Shown here: piece after piece, positions 47,502 through 60,059 of the stretch
How the letters are laid out: each line of letters starts with the position of its first letter
Position numbering within the stretch: the stretch's first letter is position 1
From: Stenogyne calaminthoides
Taxonomy: Eukaryota > Streptophyta > Magnoliopsida > Lamiales > Lamiaceae
DNA: 64,000 bases
Direction: 5' to 3'
NCBI GenBank assembly: GCA_037126765.1
Contig: JBBCBC010000030.1
Coordinates: 10,438,786 to 10,502,785 of the forward strand
Program-made: the position numbers and the translations under genes
Notes under the pieces: model-generated
What the model was told of the DNA's origin: nothing
The model's input: the letters and a program-made list of their open reading frames with translations, nothing else
The model's database searches: none

Positions 47502-49750
47502 ATGGCTACTCATAGTTTGGGCAAAATTTATGTAATTATGAGGATTTGGCACAATCGGATTGTGGAAGACAAATATGTAATGTTCGTGTGACATGATCGT
47601 GAATCAAATGGATAAGGGGAACAAATTTCGAGGAGGCGCGGCCTCAAAAAAAATACCGATCGCTTAACGTTAATCCGTAATGTAGTACGAGGTAATCGGA
47701 ATTCTTAAGGAAGATGAAGGTGGAATCTCCCGGAGATGAACTGTTTCAATTCCAGAATGGATGCGAGATCGTGAGTCACTAATGATTTATATCTCCTTGT
47801 TGTTCAACTTCGCTTAAAGGGGAAGGTCTTCCCCGCCACTATAGAGAGAATGAAGACGAATCGACAGGGAATGAACTCCTTCCCGAGAGGTCGATAAAAA
47901 CCGTAACGCAAATTTTGTCAGCCAATGTTAAAAAAGGAATATCGATTGTTGTTCGACATTCGCCAAAAAACAATGGGTATCTTTTCAAATTCGTATGGAT
48001 TAACAACAGCCAGAAAATGGATAGAGGGGTCGCTATTATTGATGGAGCCAAAAATATTAATCGGGAAGGTTTTTTCAAAGCTATTCTAATTCGTGAGCAT
48101 GATAAATTTGGAGTTAATGAACAAAGACAAGTTTTTCTCAAGAATGTAATCAAAGAATCTCAACAAAGTCATAAATATTCTCAAGGACAAAACGCCCAAC
48201 GCAGAATGGAATCGAATGGACTTAAGTCCTCAAGGCTTTTTCTCAACCACAACTACTCATCTATGGCCCGGACAGATGATGATCCGAGGCCCACCTCCTA
48301 AGAAAGGAAAAACAAGCGAGGCGCTAAAAGAATCGATAATCCTCAAAAGAAGAGGAAACTTGTAAAAGGCTCAGAGAAGAGGCCAAATAAAGTAAAACAG
48401 GCCCCCATGACTTTTTTTTTCTCGAAGACGAGACAGATGAAGATGAAGAGCCGATCACCGATGACAAGCAGCAGAGATCACCAAAAATCGACAGCAATTT
48501 TCTCAAGTTGAGAGCTCGCCAGAGAAATCTGGAGGAGGAGCAAGAAGAAAGATCTCCTTCACCCCAATCTTCGCGCTAATTCACCACTCAGATTCTAAAT
48601 AGCCGAGCATGCATTCTTCTCCTTCAATTGCTATTTAACCGAAAGTTCACCTTTTCACGAACCAGAAGATCAACCGTTGTAACCAACAGACGAGCTACTA
48701 CAAAGACTGCCGCAGAATCCCCATCGATTCAAATTAATCAACAACAAATCACCATCAAATTTCACCGTAACCCTTACATCTCATCAATCAACCCGTCGAT
48801 CGTAATGATTGATTCGAGTCAAGATCGCCCAAGTCCATCACCAAAAAATGGCCGTAACGAGGATCGAACGCGAAATTGATGAGTCAGGTCCAGAGTTGGT
48901 AGCCCATCCAGCTTATTCGAATAAGTGATGGAGATCCCACTGGAAAGATCCTCTAAAGAATTTCTTAGATTTTATGATCATTATCAAATGTAGTGGCAAT
49001 GACGCGTTTTGTAAATTTTGATTTCGATATGAAGAAATTTGTTCAGTCGATCACCAACCGAATCGATAATCGGGCCGAGGCTATCAAAGCTCGATCCACG
49101 TAAAATCGGAATAATCAACAAGTTGAACGAGATCGGTGAAGAAACTCCTAGGAAGATGATCCAATGAAGGATGAGAGCTGCCGATGATAGGACGGTGTCA
49201 TAGCTTCATGACCAGCACCTGAGGCACAAACAATCGTGAATCGATCAAGTTGATACAAAAATTTTTCCTCAAGAACACACATCACCACCGACAAATTTCA
49301 GGAAATCGAGATTTGTTTAAAGATCTTCCGAAGAAGAAGTTGAAGGTCAAGCAATGAATTTAGCAACACAATAGCCGACGAGGCGCGGTGCCCTCGAGGA
49401 ATAAAGGATCAAAGGAATTTGCTATTTCGGATTGAAGCAATCAAAGACTCGCCTTCCCAAACCGTGACTAACCCGACTACCGAATTTAAGAAGATTGTTG
49501 ATGAAAAGTTAGTCCAAAGTTGATCAACAACAAGTTTCTTCCGATGATCACCGAAAAGCTTGAAATGATCAAGAAAACTTGACAAACTCATTCTTACCTC
49601 TCCACTACAAATGAACCACAAGTCCGAAATGATCTCAAAGATTCAAAAATCTATCTACTCAAGCTCAAGGTTTATCTCAAGGTCGATCTAAACAAAGCCA
49701 TATCATTCGCTGATTTGGATCTCCGACTTCCCACTCAATACTTTTGATCA
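47502..49750 (+). pseudogene. Env-like / coiled-coil ORF of copia B, heavily decayed
   Basis: The chosen start is ATG 47502, just after an intron-like acceptor. The best open piece (about 47915-48301) includes GYLFKFVWINNSQKMDRGV. A strongly basic stretch follows (RGAKRIDNPQKKRKLVK, about 48320-48370), then acidic and Ser-rich parts. Helical, charged pieces near 49010-49750 resemble a coiled coil. It occupies the same slot as ORFs A and A' and shares their basic-then-coiled order, but I see no sequence match to their C-terminal domain. At least eight stops or frame changes. Function unknown. Confidence 0.55.
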
Positions 49751-49753
49751 AAC

Positions 49754-49766
49754 CAAAAAGGGGGAA
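49754..49766 (+). other. Polypurine tract of copia B
   Basis: CAAAAAGGGGGAA directly precedes the TGACAG start of the LTR. Confidence 0.8.
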
Positions 49767-51633
49767 TGACAGTTGAGAAACCAACCGACTTTCATCAAGA
49801 CAACAAAAAGAACCGATTCGCATAAATGAACTTATACGCTGAGACTATACCATCTCGATCTATTTGCAAATGAAGTTTCTTCTCATAAGATGGAAAAGTC
49901 TAAGGAAAGGAAGATACTGCAGGAGTGTGAGTTGGTACTTCAAGAGCCGAACCTCCGCCACTAAACCAAGAGAATACGAGAAACACAAAGCAAGCCAAAT
50001 ACAAAGCCGACAAAGAATCAAGCAGAGAGACTTTTCAAGGAACAGAGAACAAGAAGCTCTTGATATGAAGAAGAGAGGAGGGCATAAAATGGCAGAGGGG
50101 TGGGCGCCCTCGAAAAAGAAAATACGACGAGGGTGAAGAAGGGCTGTTTTAAAAACTGGAGCAGTAACCTCGCCACAAGCAAAGTTGATGATATTATTCC
50201 TAAAAACCGCTTCATGCCGAGCAAGTTCGAGGAATGGAACAAGATCGAAGTGAATGGCTCCTCGATGCATTTGTTCCCGACTTAGTGCCAAAGAAAAATC
50301 ACCGTAGATGAGAATTTTCAACCCGTTCGAGAACAAGCATCCGTATTTTTTTTTTTCAAGTATCCGGAGAACGAGGCCGTAAAAGATAACGTGAGAATAT
50401 CACATCAAGATTATGATGTGATGGACTATATTAGGGCGCGATGGCCTTATTCGACAGATTGGCATTTGAAAATTTCTTTTACTTTGACATCTTGAGCAAA
50501 TCGAAAAATAACCGATCCATAAAGCAGCATCAATGATGTCAAATGGAAATTATATTGGATCTTCAACGCTCTCAAGATCACGGAAATGTCGTTGGATATG
50601 TTCCAAGAGTTTGAAGAATCAAGGCTTTTAGGATCAAATTAACATCAAACTACAAACTTTTTCAAAGCAAGACACGTATGAACGGTTGGCAATACGAGAT
50701 TTGGCGTTGCTTAGTCAAACGGCTAGAAGGACAACTATTCACGCTTTACTACCGCCCTCAAGACGCCACATCAAACTCGTGATATCTACTAAATATAGCG
50801 GAAAATTCAAATTGTTTCCAACGTTTTGATTTCAAGGTCTATAAATATGGGATTACTCTTCAGAAAGGAAAACAAGGAAATCATCAAGAAGTTTCATACT
50901 ATAACAAGATTTCCGCATCTAAGAACACAAACTTGAAGATTATTTCTAAGTGTTCATCCCATTGTTCTTAAGATAGAAATCTCATCCTTTAGCTTTTTAG
51001 GCTACACAAATACTAAGATAGATTTCCAATGAATAAATAACAAATCTACCCAAACCCAAAGTTAGGTTAAGTTGTTTAGCAAGATTTTCGCATAGGTTTC
51101 TAGTTATGATTGGGATCGGCTGATGGAGAACTCTATAAATATTTGTTGTTGTAATGGTCGACTAATACAATAAACCAAGTCCAAGTTCGTTTGGTGCCTT
51201 TGTGATGTGTGGGAAGAGGACGAGACCCGGTTGTCCTAACAACTATAAATCTTGGTGTGCATTTATCCGATCTTAATCGGCTTTACACTTTCGCGACACC
51301 ACGCTGATTAAATCAAGATACATATTCTCGAAAGTTAGGATCACCCGCACAAGAAACTAATCCGACCGGCTAATTTTGGTCACCGATTGAAAATGCATCG
51401 AGAACTGCTTTTGTTAAGGTTTTTTCACACGGTATAAACTAACTTCCAGACAACCGCTTAAATCGATAGACACCGAATCGACAAACCATCAGTAATCAAG
51501 AAAGTTTGATATCACCATACCGACTCATCAAGACTGATCGTGAAACCCGCTTTCACACCGATCCACACGAAAGTTTTTCAAGTCTATTCACCACCTCTAG
51601 ACTTCATTTCACGTAAACCTTTCTAGACCTACA
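49767..51633 (+). mobile_element. 3' LTR of copia B
   Basis: It begins TGACAGTTGAGAAACC and probably ends CTAGACCTACA at 51633. A TATAAATA box is near 51132-51139, and GGACGAGACCC ... AACTATAAATC (51212-51250) parallels the block in LTR A. The 158-codon minus-strand ORF at 49860-50336 lies inside this LTR and has no family support. No partner LTR is present. Confidence 0.7.
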
Positions 51634-52544
51634 TAATTATAATAATAAAGGTTGTAAAAAAGAAAATCATAATAAAGATTATCTTTTTTTTTTTTTTCAG
51701 GAAGCAAAGAACACTAGTGCAAGAGACGTACAATCGTAAGCCATCCTCGAAGTGAAGCCTCGACCTAATAATGATAACTATCTTTCAAAAGATTTAAAAA
51801 CTTTTTTAAACTGCATGACAAAAGAAAAAAATGTTAAAACAAAAAATATCCTGGATTTGAACAAGTTTTATAATATATATCTTAACATTTTTTTTTCCAT
51901 GGTAAATTCTCATGTGGCATCATTTGTACCAAATCAATTTGGTGCAATTTAATTTTAGGAGTTTTTTTCTTTATTTTTTTTCAGCTTTTAGTTTTTTTTT
52001 TTTTTTCAATTTCATTTTTTTTTAACTTTTAATTTCGCTTTTAGGTTTTTTTTTTTTCGACCCAAACCCGCCCGAGTGGTTATAGTTCACTTCGCCCAAG
52101 TGGTTCATGGTTCAATTCGTGTTAAATGATTCATATATGATTTAGGATAAAAAAAATATTAAACCCTAAAATTATTAAAATAAAAAAAATGAAAAATGAT
52201 CGAAAACCTATTGAAGAAGATGACGCACAAGAAATTAGGAGAGGAGGGGAGAGTTATATGGGAAATCCAATACATTAGATGAAGAGAGATGAGAGGTTAT
52301 AGATGAATCATGCTTTAGATGAAGATGAACTGATTGGAAGCAGCAGGCGGCGAAAAAATTGAAAAGAATTGGGGGGACGAGAGATAAGAGATGGCGCGGA
52401 AAGAAATGGAAGAAAGAGAATAAAAGAACTGACTATATTAAGAAATAGGATTGAGGGCAAGAGTTGGGAAAAATATATTCTCTTAGTTAAAAAATGAATA
52501 AATTAAAACTCTTGATAAAAATGAATTTTTAGTTGAATTGGCTA
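51634..52544. other. Spacer after copia B
   Basis: Long T runs (51682-51698, 51986-52004, 52045-52059) and a short direct repeat (CGCCCGAGTGGTTATAGTTC and CGCCCAAGTGGTTCATGGTTC near 52068-52110). The 66-codon ORF at 51752 has no recognisable features. Nothing else seen. Confidence 0.5.
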
Positions 52545-52965
52545 CCAATGGGGTTTTCAATAAGATATTCATCATGTTATTATAAGATCTTAAAACAAGC
52601 ACTTAAAAGCTTATAAGCTCCAAAAATTAAAAAAAATTGAAATATCCTAACTTATTTTACTAAATTTGTATAAGCTATACTCTTATCCTTTTTACCTCAA
52701 CCCTAATCCGGCCCGAACTCCAACCCCGCTTTCGGATAGAACACAACCCAAATTTTACGACATGAACTCAATATGTAAAAAAATATATATATTTAATTTA
52801 TATTAAATTAGATTAGATTTTTTTTATAATTATCGATAGCTTATAAACTTTATTAACAAAACACGCATTTTAACAATTTATAAGCTATTTATAAATTATA
52901 TTTTACACAATATTAGAACTTATAAGATATTTAAAATAATTAAGCTTTAGCCAAATAGGCTCTAA
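52545..52965. mobile_element. hAT-like MITE, second copy, reverse orientation
   Basis: The right end read backward, TTAGAGCCTATTTGGCTAAAG, matches the left end of the 11023-11822 element. The inner CCGGCCCGAACTCCAACCC (52707-52726) matches its GGGCCGAGTTGGAT part in reverse complement. It is about half the length of the first copy because the AT-only core is shorter. The left end is uncertain. Confidence 0.65.
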
Positions 52966-53469
52966 AAGGAGATATATCAAATTAAATAGGGGAACATAGA
53001 TTCATTAACTGTTCCAGCATTAACATAAGAAAAAACATAACTAGACAACAGTTTTAAAATAGTAATACACATGCTCAAATGAAAAAATTACATTGCCTTA
53101 TTGAACAATATCGACTTTAAATGTTTTTTAAGGCTGGAATTAGCAGGATGCCACCCCTCTACGAGCTATGTTCTACAAGCTAGGTCACACAATTGTCCTA
53201 AACCAAGAAAATCAGCAACCTGAAAAAATAACAAATAAATTAATATTTTAATTTCTCCAATCAATACATTAATTAATATTTTCTAAAAATTTCGCGTAGT
53301 TTCGATTCATTTTATCGTATTCCTAATTAATCAAGATCCTACGCTACATCCATTTTCTAATTTAATCAATTAAAAATTAATCAAGTTGAAACGCACATGT
53401 TCTACAACAACCAACAAACATTTATCAACATCGATCCTCCCTCCACTTCCAACGATAATTAATATATTG
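52966..53469. other. AT-rich spacer
   Basis: No ORF, repeat or transposon end recognised. Confidence 0.5.
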
Positions 53470-53650
53470 TTCAAAAAAAAATACTAAATAATTAAACAAC
53501 TAATAATGACATTAAATACACAAATAATATACTACAATAAATTAATACTAAATAAGAAAAATAAGTTACTACTTTCAAATTAAGCCGTGAATTGCCAAAT
53601 AATATTATGATATACACGTTATTAGAAATTGCTTTAAATAATAATACTAA

Positions 53651-53692
<42 letters not shown>

Positions 53693-54000
53693 AATAAAAT
53701 TAAGCAAAATTAAGCTAATACAAAAGCAATATATACATTACAAAAAAATACTAAATATACACGTATTAGCTTTTAGAAATAAGTTATGTAAATTAATTAA
53801 TTGAGTACACAATTAATACTAAATAATTAAACAAACTAATACTAGATACATAAACAACTAATACTAAATACACAATATACTAATACTAAATAATTAAACA
53901 ACTAATACTAAATACAAAAATATACAATACAATTTAAAATATAAACTAATACTAAATAATAAAAACAACTAATACTAAAATAATAAAAGTAATTAATACT
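53470..54000. repeat. Minisatellite AACTAATACTAAATA and a (TA)n tract
   Basis: About a dozen imperfect copies of AAACAACTAATACTAAATA; the reverse complement (TATTTAGTATTAGTTGTTT) resembles the CACTA-1 minisatellite unit. A TA run at 53655-53690 interrupts it, as in the CACTA-1 intron. This may be a fossil of the same intron. Confidence 0.65.
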
Positions 54001-54989
54001 TAATTATAACGATTAAAATGAAAATGACTTATCAGAATATTCCGCAAGTGATCCGCTTTCCTCTCGCTTACTAATGCACATTCGCTTCGATAAACAGGAG
54101 GGATGACCTTGGAGAGCTGCATAGCTTCTTCCAAGTAACAATTGTCTGCTTTCGATACCGATAAAAACCGATGTCCAAGAAATTTCCCTTGGACAAATAA
54201 GCCAATGTTTCTTTTGTAAGATTTGTTTCGATAATACAACAACAATCAAGTTTGCTAATTTTTTTAATTTAGTTTATATATATAGATAGATGCTTATTAA
54301 CCACGTTCAATATCTTTTTTTTTTTAATTATTAATTTATATTTTAAAAATCCTATAATAAAACTATATAACCAAAACTTATATATACGGCCCAATACCAT
54401 AAAACCATAAAACAAAAAATCCTATAATAAAAACCATAAACCAAAAACTTATACCATATATATATACCAAAAACATCAAATAAATTAATAAACATACACA
54501 TCATGAAATAAATAAACATACAATCATAAACATACGCCCAATAACACCAAAAACATGAAATATATATCATCACAAATATATAATTTAATTACATGCTACC
54601 AAAAATTTCAAAACAACGCTCACTCAATATCGTATTTAATATAAGAAACGATTGTAAAGGACCCGGGCCCAATCATTTTTTTTCCATTTCTCCGCCTTTT
54701 TCAGAGTAAGAATTCGAGCTCACGTTGCATAGAAAACTGCAAACAAATCTAATCAATCAATATAGTATGAATTTTTATTCAATCAATAATAATTTAAATA
54801 AATCGATAAATCGATTTACATCGAGAGAATGTTCATAGAGAAGTTGCTAATTATATCTTCAATAGAGCAACACACAAATGTCCATATTAATGTGCATTAT
54901 CTGCTGCCCTGAATTTATTGATCCAGCTTCACTTTATTTAATAAAACAAAGAAACAACATTTAATATAAAGCAGAAAAACAACATTCAA
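54001..54989 (-). other. Flank of CACTA-3 remnants, unassigned
   Basis: A minus-strand ORF at 54000-54245 (81 codons) has no match I know. 54340-54560 is made of AACCATAAA / ATACCA-type simple words, which yield a tyrosine-rich spurious ORF. The minus-strand sequence 54760-54980 is AT-rich like the intron after DUF4216 in CACTA-1 (about 17690-17810). The 3' end of CACTA-3 was not found. Confidence 0.4.
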
Positions 54990-55980
54990 TAAAGTCGTGA
55001 CATTTTTTAGCACTTGTTTTTTCTTTTTTTTTCGCTTTTTGGCTGACCTTTCTCTGCTCATGACCATAACAGCACAAGATCCTGGACACAGTATTCATCC
55101 TCACATTCTAATTATTCTCCGGTATGTGCCGATTTGGCAGAATCATCGAAAAGAGCGGTACGTAATGAGCGGTTCGGGTGCGATCATCAATCAGGTCAAC
55201 ATCTTCATCGGTTGATGGTCGCTAATCGAAAACTATTGTTAAATTTGTTCGGATGTAACCACACCGATCATTTCTTATTAACCGGCTCGTGACATAGAAA
55301 ACTCACGAGTTTTGATCGCCATTGGTGTGGCGGTCATCTTTGTATCCCACATCTTCAAATCAACGCTGCATTAACCCGTGAATCTCAACTTCGACCTCAC
55401 AGATCCTCACCCAACTACACTCGGAAGATCGTCGACGGTGAACAATATAGTCGAGTTCCCAAATGTTGACAATCCGTCCAAAAGAAGAAGTATTTGATTG
55501 ATCCACCGCAAATGTTAGTATTTACACTCCACTATTCCGCATAGTACTTGATGCACTTTATCTCTCAGATAAAAAATGTGTATCCGTCGCTAAGATAACA
55601 CTTGTATGAATACACATGTCTATCGTGCATTCCGATAAATCACTTAACTCTTTTCATTCAACATTTTGTTTCCCGTGACAACATATTTCATACATAACCA
55701 TCAACCAAATTTCAACAAACGGATTGCGTTTCAACTTCAATCCATGATCTATATCTTCGCGATTTCCAGCAAGTGACGATGTGCGTGTCAATAAAAATAC
55801 ATCACGACCATGTTGTGAAGCACGACAAGGCGCATCCGTATAGTTCCTCCATGCTAACACTTCCCAGGTGCTGACGGATCGGCCACCTTCATCCATCCTA
55901 TCGGTAAAATGGGTAACCCAAGTTCAATCAGATCGACATTCTAATAAATTGTAATGACTCGACTCTTTCTTTCTACTAAA
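54990..55980 (-). pseudogene. CACTA-3 transposase C-terminal part (DUF4218 end and DUF4216)
   Basis: The reverse complement follows CACTA-1 16740-17680 closely. Shared words include ATAGACATGTGTATTC, GATTGTCAACATTTG and AACTCGACTAT, and the basic tail with AAACAAGTGCTAAAAAA at the far end. Indels have destroyed all frames; the best open piece (55654-55896) is 80 codons. The N-terminal two-thirds of TNP2 would lie in or beyond the N gap. CG is often found where CACTA-1 has CAG or CTG (ACGATAGAC against CTGATAGAC; GACGGATTG against GACAGATTG). Confidence 0.8.
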
Positions 55981-55986
55981 TAAATA

Positions 55987-56486
55987 NNNNNNNNNNNNNN
56001 NNNNNNNNNNNNNNNNNNNNNNNNNNNNNNNNNNNNNNNNNNNNNNNNNNNNNNNNNNNNNNNNNNNNNNNNNNNNNNNNNNNNNNNNNNNNNNNNNNNN
56101 NNNNNNNNNNNNNNNNNNNNNNNNNNNNNNNNNNNNNNNNNNNNNNNNNNNNNNNNNNNNNNNNNNNNNNNNNNNNNNNNNNNNNNNNNNNNNNNNNNNN
56201 NNNNNNNNNNNNNNNNNNNNNNNNNNNNNNNNNNNNNNNNNNNNNNNNNNNNNNNNNNNNNNNNNNNNNNNNNNNNNNNNNNNNNNNNNNNNNNNNNNNN
56301 NNNNNNNNNNNNNNNNNNNNNNNNNNNNNNNNNNNNNNNNNNNNNNNNNNNNNNNNNNNNNNNNNNNNNNNNNNNNNNNNNNNNNNNNNNNNNNNNNNNN
56401 NNNNNNNNNNNNNNNNNNNNNNNNNNNNNNNNNNNNNNNNNNNNNNNNNNNNNNNNNNNNNNNNNNNNNNNNNNNNNNNNNNNNNN
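55987..56486. other. Assembly gap, 500 N
   Basis: Exactly 500 N, which is a usual placeholder rather than a measured size. It lies between transposase remains and a long minisatellite, so collapsed repeat copies and the TNP2 core may be missing. Confidence 1.
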
Positions 56487-57975
56487 TTATATTTCTATTT
56501 AAAAAGTATTACTTTCTATTTAAAACAAGTAATACTTTTCATTTAAACAAGTACCACTTCTATTTAAACAAGTAATACCTTTATTTAAATAAGTACTAAT
56601 CTTTCATATTTAAACAAGTAATACTTTCTTTAATTTAACAAGTAATACTTTTCATTTAAACAAGTAATTACTTTTTCTATTTTAAACAAGTATTACTTTC
56701 ATTTAAACAAGTACCACTTTTCTATTTTAAATAAGTACTACTTTTCTATTTAAACAAGTACTACTTTTTTATTTAAACAAGTATTTAATTTAACAAGTAA
56801 TACTTTTCATTTAAACAAGTAATTACTTTTCTATTTAAAAGACATTTATTTAAACAAGTACTACTTTTCATTGAAACAAGTAATACTTTCTATTTAACAA
56901 GTACTATTTTTCTATTTTAAAAACAAGTAATACTTTTCTATTAGTACTACTTTTCTATTTAAACAATTAATACTTTTCTATTTTAAACAAGTAATATTTT
57001 TTATTTTAAATGTGGGTAATACTTTTCATTAAAACAAGTAATAATTCCTTTTCATTTAAACAAGTAATACTTTCTATTATTTAACAATACTTTTAATTTA
57101 AATCCAAGTACTATTTTCATTTAACCAAGTACTACTCTTCATTTAAAACAAGTAATACTTTTCTATTTAAACAAGTACCATTTCTATTTTGAACAAGTTA
57201 TACTTTTCTTATTTAAACAAGTACTACTTTTCATTTAACAAGTAATATTTTTCATTTAAACAAGTAATACCTTTCATTTAAAACAAGTAATACTTTCTAT
57301 TATTTAAATAAGTAAATACTTTCTTTTAATTTAAAACAAGTAATACTTTTCATTTAAACAAGTACTACTTTTCTATTTAAATAAGTAATACTTTGTATTT
57401 AAACAAGTATTACTTTTCATTTAATCAAGTACTACTTTTCAATTTAACAAGTACTATTTCTTCATTTAAACAAGTAATCTTTTCATTTAAATAAATATTA
57501 CTTTTTCATTTAAACAAGTACTACTTTTCATTTAAACAAGTACTACTTTCTATTTAAACAAGTATATTTTATTTAAATAAGTAATACTTTTCATTTAAAC
57601 AAGTACTACTTTCTATTTGAACAAGTACTATTTTTCATTTAAACAACTACTACCTTTCTATTAAAAACAAGTAATACTTTTCATTTAACAAGTAATACTT
57701 TTCATTTAAACAAGTAATACCTTTCTTATTTAAATAAGTAATACTTTTATTATTTAAATTAATACTTTAATTTAAACAAGTAATAATTTTTATTTAACCA
57801 AGTAATTACTTTTTCTATTTAAACAAGTACTACTTTTCTATTTAAACAAGCATGTTTTTCTATTTAAATGCTACTATACTTTTCTATTTAAACTAAGTAA
57901 TATTTTTCTCATTTAATGCTAAGTAATTTTACCTTCTAAATAAGTAATATTTTTCTATTTAAACAAATACTATTT
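56487..57975 (-). repeat. Large minisatellite, about 20-bp unit ATTTAAACAAGTAATACTTTTC
   Basis: Around 70 imperfect units alternate AAGTAATACTTTTC and AAGTACTACTTTTC with TATTTAAAC linkers. The reverse complement, GAAAAGTATTACTTGTTTAAAT, corresponds to the CACTA-1 intronic unit. Position between the CACTA-3 terminus and its transposase matches CACTA-1 (terminus, minisatellite, transposase). The left edge is cut by the N gap, so the true length is unknown. Confidence 0.9.
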
Positions 57976-58179
57976 TAGTCAATATATATATTTAAATATA
58001 CTATGAATTAAATTTTATATACCGTGAACCCTCAAATAGATCCGACTACTAAGTAGGTGGAACTCTTCTCCAAGTGACTATAAATTAAATATACGGTAAG
58101 TGCATTAACAACAATTAAAAAATCTTGTATAATCCTCAAACATAAAAAAAAAAAAACATAATTAATATTTAATTTTTTT

Positions 58180-58451
58180 AAAAATTAAATTAGAAAAAAA
58201 GATTTTTTTTAAAAATCGTCGCTTAAAAAACCATCTCTAAATCCGACGCGAAAACCGCTATAAAGAGATTAGTCCAAAATATCGCTAAAAACCGTAGCTA
58301 AATAGCGTTATTTGCGATTTTTTGACCAGACCGTCGCTAAAATTATTTTACTTTGACCATTCGATCACATCGTTGTGAAAACCGCGGTTTAGATTTGCTT
58401 TTGTAACCGCCGCTTAATTTCCGCTTCAGAAACATAATGCTTTTTGTAGTG
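58180..58451 (-). mobile_element. Terminus and subterminal repeats of CACTA-3
   Basis: On the minus strand it begins CACTACAAAAAGC at 58451. Repeats of the type AACCGCGG, TTAGCGAC and GTCGCTAAA follow (for example 58212, 58305 and 58330). CACTA in the first five bases and GC-rich subterminal words in AT-rich DNA are typical. The opposite end is not found. Confidence 0.75.
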
Positions 58452-60059
58452 TAAGGGTGAAATGTGTTAGTGTACGTGCAACAAGATTATTGTAAAATAT
58501 AGTAACACATAAGATATTGAAAATCAGGTTACTATATGTACACAAATGTATTACTATAAAGCAGAAGATGTGTTACTCTCCCTTTCCGTAAGGTCGCTAA
58601 TCCTTCAATCTGTGTGGGACGAATCAAGAATGCTTAGTGAGACACTTGTAAGCATACCAAAACGCATTCAATCTCCGCGACAAACCTCCACATTTCAATG
58701 GAAATTTATTCCAATAACGGTTCATAATTTCACGCTGTCGAGGATTCTTCCCCACAACACCAGACATCTCACCATGCCTTATCTTTTTCTTTTTCACATA
58801 TCACATAATAATACATAATTGCTCTTACAATACACACATATTTGTTTATATAATGTGAGGGGATTCCTTCCCACATCACCACATGTCTTATCTTTTTTTT
58901 TTTTCATTATCACGTAGTAATATATAACTACCCTTACAATAATACATATTTATTTTTATAATAACCAAGATGGGGAGCAAATTTCCTTAGTTTCGCTTTC
59001 GCACTGCTTGATCAAATTCTAATTCCGGCAGAATTCACAAATTTTCATTTCATTTCTATTTTACCTACTATTAGGCTTACAAAACAAAATTTTTCATTTC
59101 ATTTTCATTTTACCTAATATTAGGATAAGTCTCATAAAGAATCAAGACACTTTTTTGTCTCCAACTTTTTTAATCATATATTCATTTAAACGTGGTTTAA
59201 TATATTCAACGAAGCAAGTGATATTTTTAAAGTCATTTTGCAGGAGGCAAGGTAATTTGGGTGCAATAAAAGACTCATTCAATATTGTATGTACAAACAT
59301 GAGAGTCAACCTTTTAAATTGAATTTAGATCCCTGTCGAGTTCACATGTAATTTTTCCCTATTTAAAATAGACTATTTAACTTGTAAACATATAGGTTAA
59401 ACTTGTTGGGCCAATTAGGCTAAGACTACCTTTTATTTAACTCAAATTTCTTAGCACATGAAAAATTATATGCGGTGGCCCTTCTAGCTAGATTCTACAA
59501 AAAAATAGATTATGTTGCATATTTTGAATTTTTAGAATTTCGTCATTTTCATCTTCCGAAAAAGACAAAGTCGCCTCAGACATGCACTCCGGCAACATGC
59601 AATTTAAATATAGAATTTATTTTATTGAAACATTCAATTTATTTACACTTAACACTTATCTTTTCTAATGAAAACAAGTTGAAAGTTCCAATTAAATATA
59701 TTGAACATTGTAAATATACATTTGTTTCACACTTGCATAATCTAATGCACAAAAAGTTCTATTCTTCAAAAAATTATGAGGAGGAATCACATTTGTAGTA
59801 TTATCTAAACTCAATTAATCTAATCTAAAAATACTTTCAATTACGTTCGTAACTAAGAAAAATCTTAAAGACATAATAAAAGGAACATTTTAGAAATAAT
59901 ATAACAAATTTAGGTTGAGGGGAGCTACTGCCCATTTGAGTATAAAGATCATGATCATCATTCATTTTGATTTAAAATGACAAAAAATTATGTACCCATA
60001 TCTTATTGAACTTTTTATCTTTAAGTATTGCTATTATACATAAATAATATCGCCCATAC
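58452..60059. other. Spacer with two local duplications
   Basis: A roughly 115-base segment (CCCCACAACACCA...CTTACAATA, 58740-58850) is followed by a diverged second copy (58858-58970). A shorter duplication, CATTTCATTT...TTTTACCTA.TATTAGG, spans 59037-59125. The ORFs at 58546-58818 and 59475-59798 lie across simple or AT-rich sequence and have no family support. Confidence 0.55.

Larger units (their letters stand above)
42510..51633 (+). mobile_element. Copia element B (Sirevirus-like), 5' part missing
   Basis: The order is integrase, RT, RNase H, long spacer, env-like ORF, polypurine tract and 3' LTR, all on the plus strand. The extra ORF after RNase H and the LTR pattern point to the Sirevirus/Maximus group of copia. 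The 5' LTR, gag and protease are absent; copia C stands where they would be. Confidence 0.8.

Noticed and set aside
49860..50336. 158-codon ORF on the minus strand
   Set aside because: It lies inside the copia B LTR, with no domain or family resemblance; hydrophobic runs come from the T-rich complement.
54352..54573. Tyrosine- and phenylalanine-rich minus-strand ORF resembling a membrane protein
   Set aside because: It is a translation of simple AACCATAAA/ATACCA repeats.
59475..59798. 107-codon ORF on the plus strand
   Set aside because: It begins at a GTG, not ATG, lies in AT-rich spacer and has no recognisable motif.
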